This document shows positions 7,064 through 13,841 of a DNA stretch of 13,841 nucleotides, in pieces. This stretch comes from Deltaproteobacteria bacterium (GTDB lineage: Bacteria; Desulfobacterota; Syntrophia; Syntrophales; UBA5619). The first letter of the stretch is position 1. The number at the start of each line of letters is the position of its first letter. Under the pieces are notes generated by a model. That model searched no databases, was not told where the DNA came from, and saw only the letters and a list, made by a program, of their open reading frames with translations. The stretch lies in contig JAPLJY010000320.1 in the NCBI GenBank assembly GCA_026388345.1, positions 1 through 13,841 on the forward strand. The letters run 5' to 3'. The position numbers and the translations under genes are program-made.

Positions 7064-7803
7064 GCCACCACATCATTGAGTTCAAAGACGTGTTCTTCCG
7101 CTACCCCGATGGGACGGAAGCGCTCAGGGGAATCCATTTCCGGATCACCCACGGCGAATCCGTCGGCATCGTCGGCGCCAACGGATCCGGAAAATCCACG
7201 CTTCTCCAGCACATGAACGGCTGCCTGCTGCCGACTTCGGGAACGGTGACCATCGGTGATCTTTCCCTGACGGCAAAGACCCGAAAGGAGATCCGCAAAA
7301 AGGTCGGGATTATTTTTCAGAACCCCGATGACCAACTCTTCATGCCGACGGTTTTCGACGATGTCGCATTCGGCCCCCTCAACCTCGGTCTGGATGAGGA
7401 TTCTGTGCGGGAGAGGGTCCACTGGGCGCTCGGCATGGTACATGGCCTCGATCTTCGGGACAAACCGCCGCACCACCTTTCCGGCGGGCAGAAGAGCTCC
7501 GTCGCCATCGCCTCGGTCATCGCCATGGAACCCGACATCCTCGCGCTGGATGAGCCTGCGGCAAACCTGGACCCCAGGTCAAGGCGATCGCTGATCGCGT
7601 TTCTCAAGACCTTTACCCATTCCAAGATGATCGCCTCCCACGACCTCGATCTGATCCTCGATGTATGTGAGCGCTGCATCGTAATCGGGGACGGCAGGGT
7701 GGTCGCAGACGGTCCGTCGGCGGAGATCCTCTCGAACCGAACGATGCTCGAGGAAAACAGCCTGGAGCTTCCGCTGTCGTTCCAAAGACGCTCAAGCGGA
7801 TGA
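7060..7803 (+). CDS. nikO: NikO/CbiO, ECF transporter ATPase
   Basis: A 247-residue ABC ATPase that powers nickel import. Walker A is GANGSGKST (39-47), the Q-loop lies in IFQNPDDQLF (85-94), the signature is LSGGQ (140-144), Walker B is ILALDEP (160-166) and the switch histidine is in ASHD (H194). The start at 7060 overlaps the nikQ stop as ATGA, with CAGGGG upstream; an in-frame ATG at 7036 inside nikQ is less likely. A single ATPase gene implies a homodimer, as usual for NikO/CbiO. With it the importer is complete: substrate unit, small subunit (fused), T component and ATPase. Confidence 0.95.
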   Translation: MSHHIIEFKDVFFRYPDGTEALRGIHFRITHGESVGIVGANGSGKSTLLQHMNGCLLPTSGTVTIGDLSLTAKTRKEIRKKVGIIFQNPDDQLFMPTVFDDVAFGPLNLGLDEDSVRERVHWALGMVHGLDLRDKPPHHLSGGQKSSVAIASVIAMEPDILALDEPAANLDPRSRRSLIAFLKTFTHSKMIASHDLDLILDVCERCIVIGDGRVVADGPSAEILSNRTMLEENSLELPLSFQRRSSG

Positions 7804-7825
7804 CCAGCCGCATATTCATCTTACC

Positions 7826-7854
7826 TTGACATTCCTCAAATCTGCCCGTATAGA
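7826..7854 (+). promoter_or_regulatory. Predicted strong sigma-70 promoter of the hybrid kinase
   Basis: TTGACA (7826-7831), a 17-base spacer and TATAGA (7849-7854, five of six matches to the -10 consensus). It lies just after the nikO stop and about 65 bases before the kinase start, so the kinase can be transcribed independently of the nickel operon. The leader between them has no obvious hairpin. Confidence 0.7.
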
Positions 7855-7918
7855 GTGTCCTAAACAAACCGTTTCACATCCGGATTCTTATCCATGTGAG
7901 TCGTTCAGGATTCATCCG

Positions 7919-10756
7919 ATGGCCCGTTTATCGTCTATTTTCAACAAGATCAATTCGGTCGATTCATCAGACCCTCAAAGCAGGCAGGCGTATTTGACCA
8001 GGGTTCTGTTATCCGCCCTTTTGTCCATCTGCCTTCTTTTCACCCCGGTTACACTCATCGGCTGGCTTATCGGCAGCATCCCGCCGGATACGAGCCTGAT
8101 TCTGATTTCCATATGCGCTATTTTGGCTCTTGGATTATGGATGTCCCTGAAAAAACAAAATCCCGTCGGCAGTTTTGTTCTTCCCGCGATCATCTTCACC
8201 GTGGCCCTGTACGGCAATCTCATCGGCGGCGCGCAGGCGCCGGCGATGTTGCTGTATGCCCTTGCCATCACCCTTGCTGCGATCCTGCAGGGAACAAAAT
8301 CCATGATCGCCTTCCTGATGCTGAGCCTCATATCCTTTGCCGGGATCGGCATCGCACAGCATACCGGCGCCCTGATCCCGGTCTGGTCCTGGGAAACGGC
8401 ATTCGAAAGCCGGCTGGTCATTTTCATTTTGACGATGACCTGCATCGCCTTTTCCATCTGGCTTCTCAAGGCGCAATATGAAAAGGCCATCAGCGACGCC
8501 GTATCTCACCGGGAGAAATACCGGCAACTGGTTCAATACGCCCCGGCGGGGATCTATGAGGTCGACTTTGTCAAACAGAAATTTGTCAGTGTCAACGAGG
8601 CCATGTGCGAGCATTCGGGTTATTCAAGAGACGAGCTTCTAAGAATGAACCCCGTGGACATTCTCACGGAAGAAAGCCGGTTGCGTTTCTTGGACAGGCT
8701 GGCAAAATTCCTTGCCGGGGAGACGGTGCCGGAAACCGTCAGCTTTGAGATCTGCAAGAAAAACGGGGAGCGTGTATGGCTGCTGCTGAACAATCGCTTC
8801 ATTTTTGAAAATGGGATACTGAGGGGCGCCCATGTCATTGCCCACAACATCACGGCCATCAAAGAGGCCGAGCACAAGGTGCGCGTATCGGAAGAGAAAT
8901 ATCGCAACGTCGTGGAATATGCCAATGAGGTCATTGTTGTCATCCAGGACGGAAGGTTCAAATTTGCCAATCGAATATTTACGGAGACGACAGGGTATTC
9001 TGCGGAAGAGATCGCCTCCCTTTCCTTTGCCGATTTAATCCATCCTGAAGACCGGGACAGGGTCGTCGAGCGTTATTTGAATCGTCTCAAAGGTATTGAG
9101 CCTTCATTCAAATATGAATGCCGGATCATCTCCAAGTCCGGAGTCATAAGATGGATCGATATCAGTTCCGTGTGCATCGACTGGGAGGGTCGGCCCGCAA
9201 CGCTGAACTTTATCAGTGATGTCACCGATCGCAAACAGGCCGAAGTTGCCTTGCGGTACAGCGAGAAAAAATTCAGGGACCTTGCCGAACTCCTGCCGCA
9301 GTTGATTTTCGAGACAGACAGCCATGGCCGATTGACCTATGTCAATCCATCCGGTCTTGATTTATTCGGTTACTCCCGGGAAGACCTGGCCGGCGGAATC
9401 AATGCCCTGGATGTCATTGCCCCTTCAGACAGGGGACGGGCGGCAGAGAATATCGTCAAGATTGTAAAGGGAGAAATACTTAGCGGAGCGGAATACACCG
9501 CGGTTAAAAAGGATGGCGCGACCTTTCCCGTACTCATCTATTCCGCCCCGATCACCCGGAAGGGTCAGACTGTCGGATTGCGTGGGATCATCATCGACAT
9601 GACCGACCGCAAACACCTGGAGGCCCAACTGATCCAGGCCCAGAAGATGGAATCGATCGGGACGCTGGCCGGAGGGATCGCGCATGATTTCAACAACCTG
9701 TTGATGGGGATTCAGGGCTGTATTTCGTTAATGCAGTTGGATCTGGATGCCTCCCACCCCCACCATGAGCGATTGACGCAGATTACGAAGCAGATTGCGA
9801 GCGGGGCGGATCTGACGAAGCAACTGCTTGGGTTTGCCCGGGGCGGCCGCTATGAGGTGAAGCCGACGAACTTCAACGATATGATCAGGAAGACCGCCTC
9901 CATGTTCGGCAGGACAAGGAAGGAGATTGCCATGCACCAGCGCCTGACCGGGGATCTCTGGACGCTGGAGGTGGACCGGGGACAGATGGAGCAGGTATTG
10001 ATGAATCTGTATGTCAACGCCTGGCATGCGATGCCGGGGGGAGGCGAGATCCATCTGGAAACAGAGAATGTTTTTTTGGCGGATGAAGAGACCCTTCCCT
10101 TTGCAATCAGGGCGGGGAGATATGTGAAGATATCCGTGACCGATACCGGTGTGGGGATGGATGAGAAGACACGGGAGCGGATTTTTGATCCCTTTTTCAC
10201 GACGAAGGAAATGGGACGGGGGACCGGCCTGGGGCTGGCGATGGTCTATGGGATCATCAAGGGCCACGACGGCATGGTCCGTGTTTACAGTGAGCCGGGG
10301 CGGGGGACGACCTTTCATATCTATCTGCCGGCTTCCGAAAAGGAAGTGGTCAAAGCGGAAGCAGCTCCCGAAAAAATCTTAAAAGGCACGGAGACGATCC
10401 TGCTGGTGGATGATGAGAAGACGGTCTTAAGTGTGAGCAGGGAACTTCTGAAATTCCTGGGATACCGGGTCTATGTGGCGGGGGGCGGACAGGAGGCGAT
10501 TGCCGCTTACATGGAGAAGCGAGGGGAGGTTGACCTGGTGATCTTGGACATGATCATGCCGGGGATATCGGGAGGGGAGACCTTCGACCGTCTCCGGGAG
10601 ATCGATCCGGCAATCAGGGTCCTTCTCGCCAGCGGTTACAGCATCGAAGGACAGGCTCAGGAGATCCTGGACCGGGGCTGCAACGGTTTCCTCCAGAAGC
10701 CCTTTCATCTGGAGAAGCTGGCCAAAAAGGTGCGGGAGGCGTTGAGTCGGGAATGA
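7919..10756 (+). CDS. Hybrid sensor histidine kinase, membrane-bound with three PAS domains
   Basis: A 945-residue hybrid kinase. About six hydrophobic segments lie between residues 26 and 184, then three PAS domains (about 198-317, 322-440, 447-565), each followed by a PAC-like end ([24 protein letters not shown]). HisKA has its H-box at GGIAHDFNN (phospho-accepting H589), and HATPase_c has the N-box around N700, DTGVGM (742-747), FDPFFTTK (757-764) and GTGLGL (768-773). The C-terminal receiver has LVDDE and LVILDM (D877) with no output domain. The start at 7919 has AGGA eight bases upstream; the upstream TTG at 7826 is part of the promoter. No partner regulator is adjacent, so signal and target are unknown. 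A nickel role is suggested only by position. Confidence 0.92.
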   Translation: MARLSSIFNKINSVDSSDPQSRQAYLTRVLLSALLSICLLFTPVTLIGWLIGSIPPDTSLILISICAILALGLWMSLKKQNPVGSFVLPAIIFTVALYGNLIGGAQAPAMLLYALAITLAAILQGTKSMIAFLMLSLISFAGIGIAQHTGALIPVWSWETAFESRLVIFILTMTCIAFSIWLLKAQYEKAISDAVSHREKYRQLVQYAPAGIYEVDFVKQKFVSVNEAMCEHSGYSRDELLRMNPVDILTEESRLRFLDRLAKFLAGETVPETVSFEICKKNGERVWLLLNNRFIFENGILRGAHVIAHNITAIKEAEHKVRVSEEKYRNVVEYANEVIVVIQDGRFKFANRIFTETTGYSAEEIASLSFADLIHPEDRDRVVERYLNRLKGIEPSFKYECRIISKSGVIRWIDISSVCIDWEGRPATLNFISDVTDRKQAEVALRYSEKKFRDLAELLPQLIFETDSHGRLTYVNPSGLDLFGYSREDLAGGINALDVIAPSDRGRAAENIVKIVKGEILSGAEYTAVKKDGATFPVLIYSAPITRKGQTVGLRGIIIDMTDRKHLEAQLIQAQKMESIGTLAGGIAHDFNNLLMGIQGCISLMQLDLDASHPHHERLTQITKQIASGADLTKQLLGFARGGRYEVKPTNFNDMIRKTASMFGRTRKEIAMHQRLTGDLWTLEVDRGQMEQVLMNLYVNAWHAMPGGGEIHLETENVFLADEETLPFAIRAGRYVKISVTDTGVGMDEKTRERIFDPFFTTKEMGRGTGLGLAMVYGIIKGHDGMVRVYSEPGRGTTFHIYLPASEKEVVKAEAAPEKILKGTETILLVDDEKTVLSVSRELLKFLGYRVYVAGGGQEAIAAYMEKRGEVDLVILDMIMPGISGGETFDRLREIDPAIRVLLASGYSIEGQAQEILDRGCNGFLQKPFHLEKLAKKVREALSRE

Positions 10757-10765
10757 GGGGGGGAT

Positions 10766-11944
10766 CTACCGACCTTCCTTCCTGTTGAAGAGGGCCGTGG
10801 CGCTTTCGTGGACGTGCCGGACCGCCACCCCGTGTTCGGCCGCGGCCCGTTTGCAGTCCTCGTACTCCGGGGAGGCGGTGATCACGCTGCCCTCCCGCTC
10901 CCCGATCTTGATCCGGATGACCCCGAACCCGGTTACAACCTCCTCCCAGCGGCGATCGAGGCACAGGCGCTCACACCGTGAGATCCGGACACCGAACGTC
11001 GATGTCTCGGCCAGGATGACGGCCGCGATGGCCTCCGTCAGGTCCGGATTGCAGATCACCGACAGAAGCGTCCCCGGCCGGTTTTTCTTCATCTGGATCG
11101 GCGTCAGGAATACATCCAGCGCGCCTGCGGCGAAAAGCCGCTCCATGGCGGTCTCGTAGAACTGGGGATTGAGGTCGTCGATGTTCGTCTCGATGACCAT
11201 GACGCCCCGCGATTCGGCGCCGGCGGCCTCCCAACCGATCATGACCCGGAGTGCGTTCGGGATGCCGAAATCGCTCTTACCGGCGCCGTAGCCGATGCTC
11301 TCGACGGTCATGGCGGGAAGCGGTCCGAATCCTGCGGCGATCTCCCGGATGATCGCCGCACCGGTCGGTGTGACCAACTCCCCTTCGATATCCAGTTTTC
11401 TCCAGGGAATGCCGCGCAGGATCTCGGCGGTGGCCGGCGCGGGCAGAGGAAAGACGCCGTGGGAACCTTTCGCATAGCCGTGAAAGGTGGGCATCGGGCT
11501 GGCGACGACCTTCGGCCAGCCCAGCATTTCGAGACAGAGGGCCGTGCCGACGATGTCGACGATCGCATCCACCGCCCCCACCTCGTGGAAGTGGACCTCT
11601 TCCGGAGAGCTGCCGTGGACTTTTCCCTCAGCGTCGGCGAGCCTCGTGAAGATCCCTTCGGCCGTCCGTTTCACACGGTCGGAGAGCTCCGCGCCGCGGA
11701 TCATCTCCCGAATGTCCTTCAACCGCCGGTGATGGTGGTGATGGTGATCATCCAGGAGCACGCGGACGTCCGTCGCCTCGATGGGCCCGGCCATCCTGCG
11801 GCCGACCTCGATCGAAAAGCCGCCAACACCGAGGCCGGCGAGACCTTCCCGGAGCCTCTCCGGGTCCGCCCCCGCGCCGATGAGCGCCCCGAGCGTCATG
11901 TCGCCGCTGATGCCCGCGAAACAGTCGAAATAGGCGATCTTCAT
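10766..11944 (-). CDS. larC: LarC, nickel insertase for nickel-pincer nucleotide
   Basis: A 392-residue protein, the last enzyme of nickel-pincer nucleotide synthesis, which inserts nickel into the dithiolated pyridinium mononucleotide in a CTP-dependent step. The N-terminal part begins MKIAYFDCFAGISGDM; a native run of six histidines (67-72, after VLLDD) is typical of the family and probably binds nickel. VHFHEVGAVDAIVDIVG (117-133) and TPTGAAI (192-198) are family motifs. The LarC2-like part follows from about 250 (IETNIDDLNPQ). In Lactiplantibacillus plantarum larC needs a programmed frameshift; here both parts are one open frame. The start overlaps the larB stop as ATGA. The stop lies nine bases from the stop of the convergent kinase gene. 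Confidence 0.95.
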   Translation of the reverse strand: MKIAYFDCFAGISGDMTLGALIGAGADPERLREGLAGLGVGGFSIEVGRRMAGPIEATDVRVLLDDHHHHHHRRLKDIREMIRGAELSDRVKRTAEGIFTRLADAEGKVHGSSPEEVHFHEVGAVDAIVDIVGTALCLEMLGWPKVVASPMPTFHGYAKGSHGVFPLPAPATAEILRGIPWRKLDIEGELVTPTGAAIIREIAAGFGPLPAMTVESIGYGAGKSDFGIPNALRVMIGWEAAGAESRGVMVIETNIDDLNPQFYETAMERLFAAGALDVFLTPIQMKKNRPGTLLSVICNPDLTEAIAAVILAETSTFGVRISRCERLCLDRRWEEVVTGFGVIRIKIGEREGSVITASPEYEDCKRAAAEHGVAVRHVHESATALFNRKEGR

Positions 11945-12699
11945 TTGTTCACCATGTGTGCGAAGTATCCGGCCCCAAAGCCGTTGTCGATATTCATCAC
12001 GGCGACGCCGGCCGCGCAGGAGTTGAGCATCGCCAGGAGCGCGGAGAGCCCTCCGAAGCTTGCACCGTAGCCCACGCTCGTCGGAACGGCGATCACCGGG
12101 CAGGAGACCATCCCCCCGACGACGCTGGGAAGCGCCCCCTCCATCCCGGCCACGACGATCAGCACGTTCGCCTGCATGATCCTCTCCCGCTGGTCGAGCA
12201 GCCGGTGCAGGCCCGCGACCCCGATGTCGTAGGAGCGCTCGACCCGGCTGCCCATCGACTCCGCCGTAACCGCGGCCTCCTCCGCCACGGGAATATCGGC
12301 CGTCCCCGCGCAGAGGACCATCACGTACTTTGCGTCTCCGGCGGCCCTGTCGGTCTTTTCCCCGGGCCTCTCGACGACCAGGAGCCGGGCGGTCTCGTGG
12401 TACGTGCATCCCTCGACCGCCGCGGCGATCCTCCCGGCGACGTCAGGCGCCACGCGGGTCGCGAGGACCTTTGCGTGGTGTGCGGCAAGCCGTTTGACAA
12501 TCTCGACGGCCTGCTCGCAGGTCTTCCCCTGGCAGAAAACGACCTCCGGGAAACCGGTGCGGATGCCGCGGTGCAGATCGAGCTTTGCGCATCCGATATC
12601 GTCGTAGGGCAATGTGCGCAGGCTATCGAACGCCTGATCAACCGGCATTTCGCCGGATTTTACCTCATCGAGGAGCCTTCTGAGCCGGTGGGTATCCAT
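11941..12699 (-). CDS. larB: LarB, NaAD carboxylase/hydrolase
   Basis: A 252-residue enzyme, first step of nickel-pincer nucleotide synthesis: it carboxylates the pyridinium ring of nicotinic acid adenine dinucleotide and hydrolyses the phosphoanhydride to release AMP. The C-terminal two thirds form a PurE-like domain (VMVLCAGTADIPVAEEAA at 126-143, then GMEGALPSVVGG and PTSVGYGASFGG). C228 in LNSCAAGVAV corresponds by position to the cysteine that adds to the ring in the L. plantarum enzyme (C221). NIDNGFGAG follows. It starts right after the larE stop, with no gap, and overlaps larC by four bases, so the three genes are translationally linked. Confidence 0.95.
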   Translation of the reverse strand: MDTHRLRRLLDEVKSGEMPVDQAFDSLRTLPYDDIGCAKLDLHRGIRTGFPEVVFCQGKTCEQAVEIVKRLAAHHAKVLATRVAPDVAGRIAAAVEGCTYHETARLLVVERPGEKTDRAAGDAKYVMVLCAGTADIPVAEEAAVTAESMGSRVERSYDIGVAGLHRLLDQRERIMQANVLIVVAGMEGALPSVVGGMVSCPVIAVPTSVGYGASFGGLSALLAMLNSCAAGVAVMNIDNGFGAGYFAHMVNK

Positions 12700-13524
12700 C
12701 TATCTTGCCTTCTCCTTGTCCAGGACCGCGTTCATGCTTCCCGTCCGGTAGCCGGTCAGGTCCAGTGCGGTATAGAGATACTTCAATTCCGTGAACTTCT
12801 CCGCCACCTGCCGCCGGATTTCCGGTTCGGCGAGGCGCTCTATCTCCTGCGGTTCCACCTCGATCCGCGCGATATCCCCGTGATGACGGACCCGCACCTG
12901 CCGGAAACCCAACCCCTTGAGGAAACATTCCGCCTCCTCCAGACGCGTCAAGACGTCGGGTTCGATCCGGGTTCCGTAAGGAATGCGCGACGCCAGGCAG
13001 GCAAAGGCCGGCTTGTCCCAGGTCGGCAGCCCCAACTGGCGCGACAACTCCCGGATTTCCTTCTTGGTCAGCCCCGCCTCGCGGAGCGGACTGCGAATGC
13101 CGAATTCCGCGGCCGCTCGTCCCCCCGGCCGGTAGTCGTCCAGATCGTCGACGTTCGATCCGTCGGCGACCCAGGGGATGCCCCGTGCCTGGCCTATTGC
13201 GACGAGCTTGCCGAAGAGCTCTTTTTTGCAGAAATAACAGTGATCGGGGTTGTTGGCTACAAAGGCCTCGTTCTTGAGTTCGTCGGTATCGATCCGGTCC
13301 ACGGGGATGTCCAGCCGATCCGCCGTCTCCAGGGCCTCCTCGACCTCCGAACGGGGGTAGGTCTCCGAGGAGGCCAGGACGCATACCACCCGGTCTCCCA
13401 GGACCTCCCGGGCCACGGCCGCCAGCAGCGTGCTGTCGCAGCCGCCGGAGTAGCCGATCACCACGCCGCCCATCTCCTTAAGCAATGAGCGGAGCCGTTC
13501 TATTTTGAAATCGATGGTTTCCAT
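12700..13524 (-). CDS. larE: LarE, sulfur transferase of nickel-pincer nucleotide synthesis (three-cysteine type)
   Basis: A 274-residue PP-loop ATP pyrophosphatase. It activates the carboxylates made by LarB by adenylation and replaces oxygen with sulfur. The PP-loop is SGGCDST (26-32). Three cysteines stand where the iron-sulfur type has its cluster ligands: C96 and C99 in HCYFCKKEL and C176 in FACLASRIPYG. The L. plantarum enzyme keeps only C176 and sacrifices its own sulfur atom; three-cysteine relatives bind a [4Fe-4S] cluster and can turn over. The start at 13524 has GGAAAGG just upstream; an in-frame ATG at 13587 would add 21 residues rich in Ser and Gly without a good binding site. 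First gene of the larEBC operon. Confidence 0.95.
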   Translation of the reverse strand: METIDFKIERLRSLLKEMGGVVIGYSGGCDSTLLAAVAREVLGDRVVCVLASSETYPRSEVEEALETADRLDIPVDRIDTDELKNEAFVANNPDHCYFCKKELFGKLVAIGQARGIPWVADGSNVDDLDDYRPGGRAAAEFGIRSPLREAGLTKKEIRELSRQLGLPTWDKPAFACLASRIPYGTRIEPDVLTRLEEAECFLKGLGFRQVRVRHHGDIARIEVEPQEIERLAEPEIRRQVAEKFTELKYLYTALDLTGYRTGSMNAVLDKEKAR

Positions 13525-13658
13525 AACACCTTTCCCGCTTAAAGATATACAGGAACTGCCTGCCTTCTTAAGAAAGGGGGCCGGCACCTTCTTCCTTATA
13601 ACCGGGTGTGCAACCCGCAGGCGGGGAGTCTCACAGGAGTTCTCTTCATGCCGGGGCG
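13525..13658 (-). promoter_or_regulatory. Leader region of the larEBC operon
   Basis: If transcription starts near 13652, the larE message has an untranslated leader of about 125 bases, long for this compact window. Visible pairing includes a 5-bp hairpin with a 5-base loop (CGGGT/ACCCG, 13603-13617), a long-range 6-bp pair (13649-13654 with 13581-13586, TGCCGG/CCGGCA) and a palindrome TTCTTAAGAA (13565-13574). I could not match it to a known riboswitch: the cobalamin and fluoride consensus elements I know are absent. No run of T follows a hairpin as in an attenuator. It may be structured or may be ordinary leader. Confidence 0.35.
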
Positions 13659-13688
13659 AGTATGGGATAAAAGACCCCCCTGTGTCAA
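13659..13688 (-). promoter_or_regulatory. Predicted sigma-70 promoter of larEBC
   Basis: Read on the minus strand: TTGACA (13688-13683), an 18-base spacer and CATACT (13664-13659, four of six matches to the -10 consensus). It points toward larE and sits about 25 bases from the tandem repeat that seems to mark an insertion element end. I see no NikR-like inverted repeat over it. Confidence 0.5.
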
Positions 13689-13711
13689 AGATTTTTTACG
13701 TGCTGTCAAGC

Positions 13712-13756
13712 CAAAGTAGAAATGTCCTATTCCTAGCAAAGTAGAAATGTCCTATT
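13712..13756. repeat. Tandem 20-bp direct repeat, likely insertion-element end
   Basis: CAAAGTAGAAATGTCCTATT occurs at 13712-13731 and identically at 13737-13756, separated by CCTAG (period 25). Short direct repeats of this size inside the ends of mobile elements are transposase-binding sites, known for example in IS21-type elements. The second copy overlaps the stop codon of the partial minus-strand gene, so the element would extend to the right, beyond the window. Its left boundary would be near 13700-13712. I cannot see the other end or a target duplication. Confidence 0.5.
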
Positions 13757-13841
13757 TGGTCAATAGGCAGATATCCTCCGTTGTCGGGAGGGCATCCAGT
13801 CTTTCCAGCTCTTGTTCCAGGGGTGATTTTTCGCTGGTTTG
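13752..13841 (-). CDS. C-terminal end of an unidentified gene, possibly a transposase
   Basis: An open minus-strand frame enters from the right edge and ends at TAG (13754-13752): 29 residues, including SPLEQELERLDALPTTEDI, then CLLTK. The acidic, leucine-rich helix has coding character, but too little is present to assign a family. Its stop codon lies inside the second copy of the 20-bp repeat, a layout typical of a transposase or helper gene running up to the end of an insertion element. It could equally be an ordinary gene whose 3' end carries a repeat. Confidence 0.4.
   Translation of the reverse strand, partial: QTSEKSPLEQELERLDALPTTEDICLLTK

Noticed and set aside
7771..7800. Hairpin at the end of nikO (CCGCT/AGCGG) as a terminator
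   Set aside because: The stem is interrupted, lies inside the coding sequence, and no run of T follows it.
7826..7918. Kinase start at the TTG at 7826
   Set aside because: That TTG is the beginning of a near-perfect -35 box, and the predicted transcription start lies downstream of it. The ATG at 7919 has a suitable AGGA upstream.
11732..11749. Histidine codon run in larC as an engineered tag or a simple repeat
   Set aside because: It sits inside the conserved N-terminal half of LarC, uses mixed codons, and His-rich stretches at this place are a known family feature.
10766..12409. LarC extended upstream to a 547-residue protein
   Set aside because: The extra part overlaps larB in another frame and is arginine- and glycine-rich noise. 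The ATG at 11944 begins the conserved LarC start MKIAYFDCFAG and overlaps the larB stop as ATGA.
11956..13488. Long plus-strand open frame opposite larB and larE
   Set aside because: It is antisense to two certain lar genes, its product has no recognisable motif, and its composition matches a third-position bias shadow.
13525..13700. Cobalamin, fluoride or nickel-cobalt riboswitch before larE
   Set aside because: The conserved elements I know for the cobalamin and fluoride classes are missing, and I cannot recall the nickel-cobalt consensus well enough to claim a match. Left as an unassigned leader.

Overview
The window reads as a GC-rich chromosomal segment of an anaerobic Gram-negative bacterium, most likely from the former Deltaproteobacteria (Desulfobacterota, Syntrophus-like). 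That placement is an inference. It rests on codon use, on the gene mix (ECF nickel transporter, nickel-pincer cofactor genes, a MoxR/VWA pair, exported thiol proteins) and on a NikR-type operator resembling the one I recall for that group. Almost all of the window is coding, and I found no tRNA, rRNA or CRISPR array.

Left part (1-4641, + strand): a compact run of five genes. They are a MoxR-type AAA+ ATPase, a CoxE-like VWA partner with a non-canonical metal site, an exported thioredoxin-fold CPYC protein, an exported single-cysteine peroxiredoxin, and a protein of the tagaturonate epimerase (UxaE) family. The first two look like a chaperone pair. The next two look like an envelope thiol-peroxide defence pair.

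Middle part (4642-7803, + strand): a nickel uptake operon. nikR has all four nickel ligands, and its promoter carries a 7-13-7 inverted repeat that looks like a NikR operator. It is followed by nikMN (fused substrate-binding and PDGLE subunits), nikQ and nikO, a complete ECF-type nickel importer whose last three genes overlap translationally. From 7919 to 10756 comes a hybrid sensor kinase with its own strong promoter: six predicted membrane segments, three PAS domains, HisKA, HATPase and REC. Its signal is unknown.

Right part (13524-10766, - strand): larE-larB-larC, the complete pathway for nickel-pincer nucleotide (NPN), the cofactor of LarA-type racemases and epimerases. LarE has three cysteines as in the iron-sulfur type of the enzyme. 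LarC is one uninterrupted frame with a native six-histidine run. The operon converges on the kinase gene with nine bases between the stop codons. Upstream of larE lie a promoter, a leader of roughly 125 bases with possible hairpins, a tandem 20-bp repeat and the C-terminal end of another minus-strand gene. This looks like the end of an insertion element abutting the lar promoter.

Taken together, the right two thirds form a nickel module: sensing, import, and building nickel into NPN. The enzyme that uses the cofactor (LarA) is not in the window. No wholly new system is evident. The least explained items are the lar leader and repeat junction, the orphan hybrid kinase inside a nickel locus, and the VWA variant.
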